A stretch of 11,267 bases of DNA. It comes from Candidatus Cloacimonadota bacterium (GTDB lineage: Bacteria > Cloacimonadota > Cloacimonadia > Cloacimonadales > Cloacimonadaceae). This document shows, in pieces, positions 7,225 through 11,267 of the stretch (position 1 is the stretch's first letter; every line of letters starts with the position of its first letter). The notes beneath the pieces were generated by a model. The model saw only the letters and a program-made list of their open reading frames with translations. It did not search any database and was not told where the DNA came from. A program made the position numbers and the translations under genes. Where the stretch lies: the NCBI GenBank assembly GCA_027318525.1, contig DAHVPA010000045.1, positions 1 through 11,267 on the forward strand, written 5' to 3'.

Positions 7225-8270
7225 GCTTTCACCGCCTTGGTTTTGGGCAGAATCAAGTTATCTATCACATACTCAATCAAAGGCATAAAGGCATTTGTCA
7301 ACAATATTGCAAACATCATGCCTTCGAAAAAAAGTGAAAATCTGCGGATAAAAACAGTCAGAAAGCCAATTAACGCACCATAAATCCAGATTGCATACTT
7401 GCCTTTTGCTTGCGAAACCGGGTCGGTTGTCATAAAGACAGTTCCAAACAAAGCTCCTCCAGCCGCAAGACTAAGTAAGATGTTTTGCTGCGGGAAAAAG
7501 ATGAAATTGCATAAAACCAAACTGATTGCAGTAGCAGCCATAGGTTGCCACTTAGCCGTTTTGGTGATTAACAGATAAATGGCTGCAAGAACTATCAGGA
7601 TAGCACTGGTTTCTCCCAAACTGCCAGGTATAAATCCTATTAAGGCATTGCCGAGCGAATATTCGGTTGCTCCGCCCTGCCTGATTTGTCCAAGAATTGT
7701 GGCTGAAGTTCGCATCGCTGGCTCTGCAGTCCATCTTACCAATCCCCCTGGAAAATCCTTCAAGAGATATGGCTTGAGCCAAGTAACTGTCATATGTTGT
7801 GGAAAAGAGATGTAGATGAAAGTCCTGCCTACAATTGCGGGGTTGAAGACATTCAGACCAAAACCGCCAAACACCATCTTACCAAAAAGCACGGCTACAA
7901 AACCCCCTACCGCACCCATCCAGAGGGGTAAAGTCGGAGGCAGAGTCAGCGCCAGCAAAGTTCCGGTCACCAATACAGCCATTGAAACCTTGCCATTCTT
8001 TTTCTTCACTATAATTATGTATTCTGTCGCAAAGGCTGCCAGGTTGGTCACCATGACCAAAGCAAATACCTTCCATCCAAACAAATAAATACTGAATAGC
8101 AGGATCGGAATAAGTGAATAAAGCACCCGATTCATGACAGGCTGCTTCAATAACCTATCCCGCATTACTCTTAAGTATATCATTTCTTTCATTCGAATAT
8201 TGCTTTTCCATTTATGATTTTTGTCAATCCAAAACTGCAAGTTGATGAAAACCTGCTTGACTAAATCCAT
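7221..8270 (-). CDS. nqrB: Na+-NQR subunit B (NqrB/RnfD family), covalent-FMN membrane subunit
   Basis: This 349-residue polytopic protein (about 8-10 helices) is the main ion-translocating subunit of the NQR pump. Motifs shared with Vibrio NqrB are L-P-P-T-L-P-L-W at 110-117, V-F-G-G-F-G-L-N-V-F-N-P-A at 133-145, G-F-I-P-G-S-L-G-E at 212-220, F-M-T-T-D-P-V-S at 279-286 and E-G-M-M-F-A-I-L near 316-323. The FMN-attachment Thr is probably T191 in T-S-A-T (S-G-A-T in Vibrio). It is shorter than Vibrio NqrB (about 410) because the N-terminus is reduced, which approaches RnfD in length. The start is uncertain. ATG 8270 has no clear ribosome binding site and overlaps the putative hutI promoter; M27 (ATG at 8192) or M46 are alternatives. 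It ends in a 4-bp ATGA overlap with nqrC. No nqrA lies upstream; the next gene is divergent hutI. Confidence 0.9.
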   Translation of the reverse strand: MDLVKQVFINLQFWIDKNHKWKSNIRMKEMIYLRVMRDRLLKQPVMNRVLYSLIPILLFSIYLFGWKVFALVMVTNLAAFATEYIIIVKKKNGKVSMAVLVTGTLLALTLPPTLPLWMGAVGGFVAVLFGKMVFGGFGLNVFNPAIVGRTFIYISFPQHMTVTWLKPYLLKDFPGGLVRWTAEPAMRTSATILGQIRQGGATEYSLGNALIGFIPGSLGETSAILIVLAAIYLLITKTAKWQPMAATAISLVLCNFIFFPQQNILLSLAAGGALFGTVFMTTDPVSQAKGKYAIWIYGALIGFLTVFIRRFSLFFEGMMFAILLTNAFMPLIEYVIDNLILPKTKAVKA

Positions 8271-8284
8271 TGTTTTCAGATAAA
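8257..8284 (+). promoter_or_regulatory. Candidate sigma70-like promoter for hutI and the pseudokinase gene
   Basis: TTGACT (8257-8262, five of six matches to the -35 consensus), a 16-bp spacer and GATAAA (8279-8284, four of six matches to -10) lie 27 bp before the ATG at 8312. This would give a leader of about 20 bases. It overlaps the first codons of nqrB if that gene starts at 8270. It is a pattern match only. Confidence 0.4.
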
Positions 8285-8311
8285 GAACTTCAGGGAAAGA
8301 TTAGCGTGAGA

Positions 8312-9583
8312 ATGAAAATTGATTTGTTGTTAACTAATATCAAAGAACTGGTTTGTGTTTCCATTGAAGGTAAACCGCTCAAGGGGAAAGCTATGTCGAG
8401 TCCTGATGTTTATCAAGGACAGGCTGTAGCTGTTCATCAGGATAAGATTATCGCCATTGGGGAAACAGACAGTCTTTATAAATCTTATGAAGCTGACATC
8501 ATTCTGGATTGTTCAGACAGAGTAGTTACCCCCGGATTTGTAGATCCGCACACACATCCAATCTTTTTGAAGACCAGAGAAAATGAATTTGAACAGAGAC
8601 TTCAAGGCAAAACCTATGTAGAAATCTCTCAGAGCGGCGGCGGCATCAGATCAACCATTCACACCACTAGAAATGCTTCTGTTCTCGATCTATACAAACT
8701 CGCTGCCCAAAGACTCGAGCGAATGCTGCGCCAAGGCACGACCTCTCTGGAAGCTAAAAGCGGGTATGGACTGACTACAGAATCAGAACTGAAACAACTA
8801 GAAATCATCCGCCAACTTTCTGACCGACTGCCTATAGACATTGTAGCTACTTTTATGGGAGCTCACGAATACCCCCAAGAATTCAAAGACAATCATCAGG
8901 CTTACATCGACATACTCTGCAAAGAAATGCTTCCTGCTGTAAAACAACAGGGCATTGCCGAATACTGCGATATATTTACTGAAGCTCATGTATACAATAT
9001 AGATGAAAGCCGGCAGGTGCTTACCAATGCAAAAAGACTTGGTTTTCGGCTCAAAATGCATGCTGATGAGATTGAGGCAATGGGAGGCGCAGAACTGGCT
9101 TCTGAGCTGGGTTGCGTTTCCGCTGATCACTTGGGTATGACATCTGATGTTGGTATCCAAGCTTTGCAGAAAGCCGCAGTAATTCCCGTCCTGCTCCCTG
9201 CAACCTTGTTTTCCCTTGGCAGTAAAACATATGCCAGGGCTCGCGATATGATTAATGCAGGTTTACCTGTAGCATTGGCAACCGACTTTAATCCCGGTAG
9301 TTGCAATTGCGACTCGCTACCTTTGGTCATGACTATAGCCTGTCTGCAAATGAAGATGCTGCCTGCTGAAGCTTTGACAGCCTGCACCATCAATGCTGCA
9401 GCAGCAATAAATCTTGAGCACAAGGTTGGCTCTGTCACTGTGGGGAAACAGGCTGATCTATTGATATGGGATATCCCTTCTTATAAATACATCCCATACC
9501 ACATGGGCAGTTCCTATCCGGAAACCGTCATAAAATCGGGCAGGATAGTGACCTTTCCACTTAATTCAACTGATGGTCAGTAA
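8312..9583 (+). CDS. hutI: Imidazolonepropionase (histidine degradation)
   Basis: This amidohydrolase-superfamily enzyme hydrolyses 4-imidazolone-5-propanoate to N-formimino-L-glutamate, the third step of histidine breakdown, in the cytoplasm. From the ATG at 8312 it is 423 residues. The metal-binding H80-T-H82 lies in V-D-P-H-T-H-P, followed by K-S-G-Y-G-L near 149-154, G-A-H185-E, M-H250-A-D-E, S-A-D-H-L, and A-T-D325-F-N-P-G-S. These correspond to H80, H82, H249 and D324 of the Bacillus subtilis enzyme. An in-frame TTG at 8270 would add 14 residues without family similarity, so I prefer the ATG, although its ribosome binding site is weak. A promoter-like TTGACT/GATAAA lies just upstream. 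No other hut genes are visible, so the rest of the pathway must be elsewhere. The next gene begins 8 bp downstream. Confidence 0.93.
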   Translation: MKIDLLLTNIKELVCVSIEGKPLKGKAMSSPDVYQGQAVAVHQDKIIAIGETDSLYKSYEADIILDCSDRVVTPGFVDPHTHPIFLKTRENEFEQRLQGKTYVEISQSGGGIRSTIHTTRNASVLDLYKLAAQRLERMLRQGTTSLEAKSGYGLTTESELKQLEIIRQLSDRLPIDIVATFMGAHEYPQEFKDNHQAYIDILCKEMLPAVKQQGIAEYCDIFTEAHVYNIDESRQVLTNAKRLGFRLKMHADEIEAMGGAELASELGCVSADHLGMTSDVGIQALQKAAVIPVLLPATLFSLGSKTYARARDMINAGLPVALATDFNPGSCNCDSLPLVMTIACLQMKMLPAEALTACTINAAAAINLEHKVGSVTVGKQADLLIWDIPSYKYIPYHMGSSYPETVIKSGRIVTFPLNSTDGQ

Positions 9584-9591
9584 TCAATAAT

Positions 9592-11267
9592 ATGGATAAA
9601 GAGCACGCTGCCTTTACATACGAAATAGCTGATACAATTGCCCGCACTCAAAATTATATCCTCAGAACAGCTCTGCGTAAAGAGACGGGCGAACTCGTCG
9701 TAGTCAAATCACCAGCTTTGGGCAGGGAAAAAGACGCGCAGATGCGCAAGCGTTTTCTGCTCTATGCCAGAAATATGCGTATGCTTGACCACCCCAATAT
9801 ACGTAAAGTGCATGAAATTATTGAAGAAGGAAACAGCGTTCATCTGATTGAAGACTATATCGAAGGTCAGACTCTGGCTGAATATTTCCGCCATCCCAAT
9901 AAGCTTACTCCCCTGGAACTTGTTACAGACTGGGCTTATCAAATCCTGAACGCTCTGCAGTATGCTCATGCCAAACGTATTGTCCACGGTCAGCTTAATC
10001 CTGACTGCATTTATATTACAAAGAATAATGTGATTCTGCTCGATGGCTTTGGTAAAGCGCCAGCTACCTATATCCGGATTGAGCAGACAAATCTCCAAAA
10101 CCATCCGGTCTACTATCTTGCTCCGGAGCAGTTGGAAACTGAGACTAAAACTGTCATTTGTGACATCTATTCAGCCGGTGTAATCATCTATCAAATCCTG
10201 ACCGGACGCTTGCCCTGGACAATTTCTGATCTGACCAATCCCATATTGTCAAAGGAAAAGACCCTTTCTCAGATGATTCTTGATCCATCCCTGTTTAACC
10301 AACAGGTTCCATTCTGGTTGTTTTCCGTGCTTCGAAAAGCTTTGCAAGTGCCGGGCATGAAGCGCTTTCAATCTGCAGATGAGTTTATTTCTGCAATTCA
10401 GGAACAAAAGGAGATTTCATCTCTGAACGCAGGCACAAGTATTACTTATGCTGTTGCTTCAGAAGAGACAGTGCCTGAAACGGTTGTGATAACTCCTCCT
10501 CCCGAGCTGGCTCTGGTATTAACTGATTTTGATGATTCAGAACCGTCTAAAGAAGAAGTGAGCGAGCCTGTCCCTTCCCCCGTCTTTGAAACTTTTACTC
10601 AGCTTACCGAGGATGAGGTTCATCCGCCGATTGAGATAGTCCCAACAGATGCAATGCTAGAACCATCTGAGCACACTGTGGTGATGCCTGATCTTTCTGC
10701 ATTGGAAGATGAGCCTGATATATCTGACGACATGGCAGAAGAGGAGTTGAGCTTTGAAAACCTCCTGGATGAAGCTCAGGAAGAAAAGGCTCCGGAACTT
10801 GATGATACGGCTCTGCAGGCGTTGGAAGAAGAGCTGGAAACTATTCCGCAATTGCAGCTCCAGCCTTCTGTTACTCACCAGGAAAAACCATCCATTGCTA
10901 AGGACTATTCCGAAATCAAAGGGATAGAAACCATTTCCGAACCCGATGAATATGTCAAAGGCAGACCTGATAAACCCGGAAAACCTGTTGCCCTGCCTGT
11001 CATGCCTTGGGACAAACCTCCTCTAAGAAAACCAGAAGAGCCAGACAAAGCTGCTTTGGATAGCTCTGCGCAATATTCTAAAGTCGTGGAAAAACCGCAG
11101 CTGAAAATCTATCCGGTTTCGACTCCTTCTGATGAATTGCTGGAAGAGGAAATCAAACCGCTCAGCAAGACCTTCAAATACATTGCTTTGACTTGTCTTG
11201 TCATCATCCTGATACTAGTGCTCTTCGTACGGTCGCCAGACTCGAATGGCATTATGAACATGCCTGG
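9592..11267 (+). CDS. Membrane-anchored Ser/Thr protein kinase homologue with degenerate catalytic motifs (pseudokinase), 3' end beyond window
   Basis: The frame is open from the ATG at 9592 to the window edge (558 codons, no stop). Residues about 8-275 follow the bacterial Hanks-type (PknB-like) kinase pattern: V-V-V-K39 at the beta-3 Lys position, L-D-H-P-N-I at 65-70, Y-L-A-P-E at 175-179, D191-I-Y-S-A-G, L-T-G-R-L-P-W, and the final R-F-Q-S-A-D-E-F. Catalytic features are missing. The Gly-rich loop has no glycines (A-R-T-Q-N-Y). The alpha-C Glu position is Y58. HRD is H132-G-Q. The catalytic-loop Lys and Asn are N136 and C139. DFG reads G-F-G after D151. It is therefore probably a pseudokinase that binds partners or nucleotide rather than phosphorylating. 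An acidic, Pro/Glu-rich linker (about 276-523) leads to one membrane helix (about 530-546), so the kinase-like domain faces the cytoplasm. It lies 8 bp after hutI, probably in one transcript. No clear ribosome binding site is visible. Confidence 0.88.
   Translation, partial: MDKEHAAFTYEIADTIARTQNYILRTALRKETGELVVVKSPALGREKDAQMRKRFLLYARNMRMLDHPNIRKVHEIIEEGNSVHLIEDYIEGQTLAEYFRHPNKLTPLELVTDWAYQILNALQYAHAKRIVHGQLNPDCIYITKNNVILLDGFGKAPATYIRIEQTNLQNHPVYYLAPEQLETETKTVICDIYSAGVIIYQILTGRLPWTISDLTNPILSKEKTLSQMILDPSLFNQQVPFWLFSVLRKALQVPGMKRFQSADEFISAIQEQKEISSLNAGTSITYAVASEETVPETVVITPPPELALVLTDFDDSEPSKEEVSEPVPSPVFETFTQLTEDEVHPPIEIVPTDAMLEPSEHTVVMPDLSALEDEPDISDDMAEEELSFENLLDEAQEEKAPELDDTALQALEEELETIPQLQLQPSVTHQEKPSIAKDYSEIKGIETISEPDEYVKGRPDKPGKPVALPVMPWDKPPLRKPEEPDKAALDSSAQYSKVVEKPQLKIYPVSTPSDELLEEEIKPLSKTFKYIALTCLVIILILVLFVRSPDSNGIMNMP

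Noticed and set aside
8222..8227. Perfect minus-strand TTGACA as the nqr promoter -35
   Set aside because: No acceptable -10 at 16-18 bp spacing, and it lies within 30 bp of the possible M27 start.
9592..10430. Active Ser/Thr kinase with a one-residue insertion in DFG (L-D-G-F-G)
   Set aside because: Even if D151 were the metal-binding Asp, the HRD Asp, alpha-C Glu and Gly-loop are also gone, so normal catalysis is unlikely.
1..11267. tRNA, rRNA, CRISPR array, insertion sequence or phage genes
   Set aside because: No such pattern was seen on either strand; gene-free stretches are all under about 200 bp apart from the doubtful left edge.

Overview
The window looks like bacterial chromosome from an anaerobic or microaerophilic Gram-negative type organism. 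It has a Na+-NQR type respiratory complex, a class A penicillin-binding protein, a GlmU-like nucleotidyltransferase of the kind best known from Bacteroidetes-like lineages, and histidine catabolism. Base composition is moderately AT-rich by eye (not counted). I cannot name the taxon. A member of the Bacteroidetes/Cloacimonadota part of the tree is my guess, with low confidence.

Layout: everything from 8270 down to 1 is on the minus strand, and everything from about 8312 to the right edge is on the plus strand. The single divergence point is near 8190-8312. Read 5' to 3' on the minus strand, the left block is nqrB, nqrC (frame-broken), nqrD, nqrE, nqrF, an unrecognised 150-aa gene, a 170-bp gap with a dyad-rich stretch, a Gx-transporter / 'heptaprenyl diphosphate synthase component I' family membrane protein, a class A PBP that overlaps it by 22 bp, and a GlmU-like sugar nucleotidyltransferase running off or breaking down at the left edge. 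On the plus strand, hutI (imidazolonepropionase) is followed 8 bp later by a long protein-kinase-like gene that is open to the right edge.

The nqr genes encode the membrane core (B, D, E), the periplasmic covalent-FMN subunit (C) and the NADH-oxidising 2Fe-2S/FAD subunit (F) of a sodium pump. No nqrA is present in the window, and NqrF lacks an insertion found in the Vibrio protein. The PBP and the GlmU-like enzyme both belong to cell-envelope synthesis (peptidoglycan polymerisation and UDP-GlcNAc-type precursor supply), with a small membrane protein co-translated upstream.

The most notable item is the kinase-like protein at 9592-11267. It keeps the kinase fold landmarks (the beta-3 Lys, the APE motif, the D-x-Y-S-x-G motif and a single C-terminal membrane helix) but has lost the catalytic HRD Asp (HGQ), the DFG Asp (GFG, or a displaced D), the alpha-C Glu and the Gly-rich loop. 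It therefore appears to be a membrane-anchored bacterial pseudokinase. Two reading-frame breaks, in nqrC and at the left edge in the GlmU-like gene, need checking against raw reads before being called biology.
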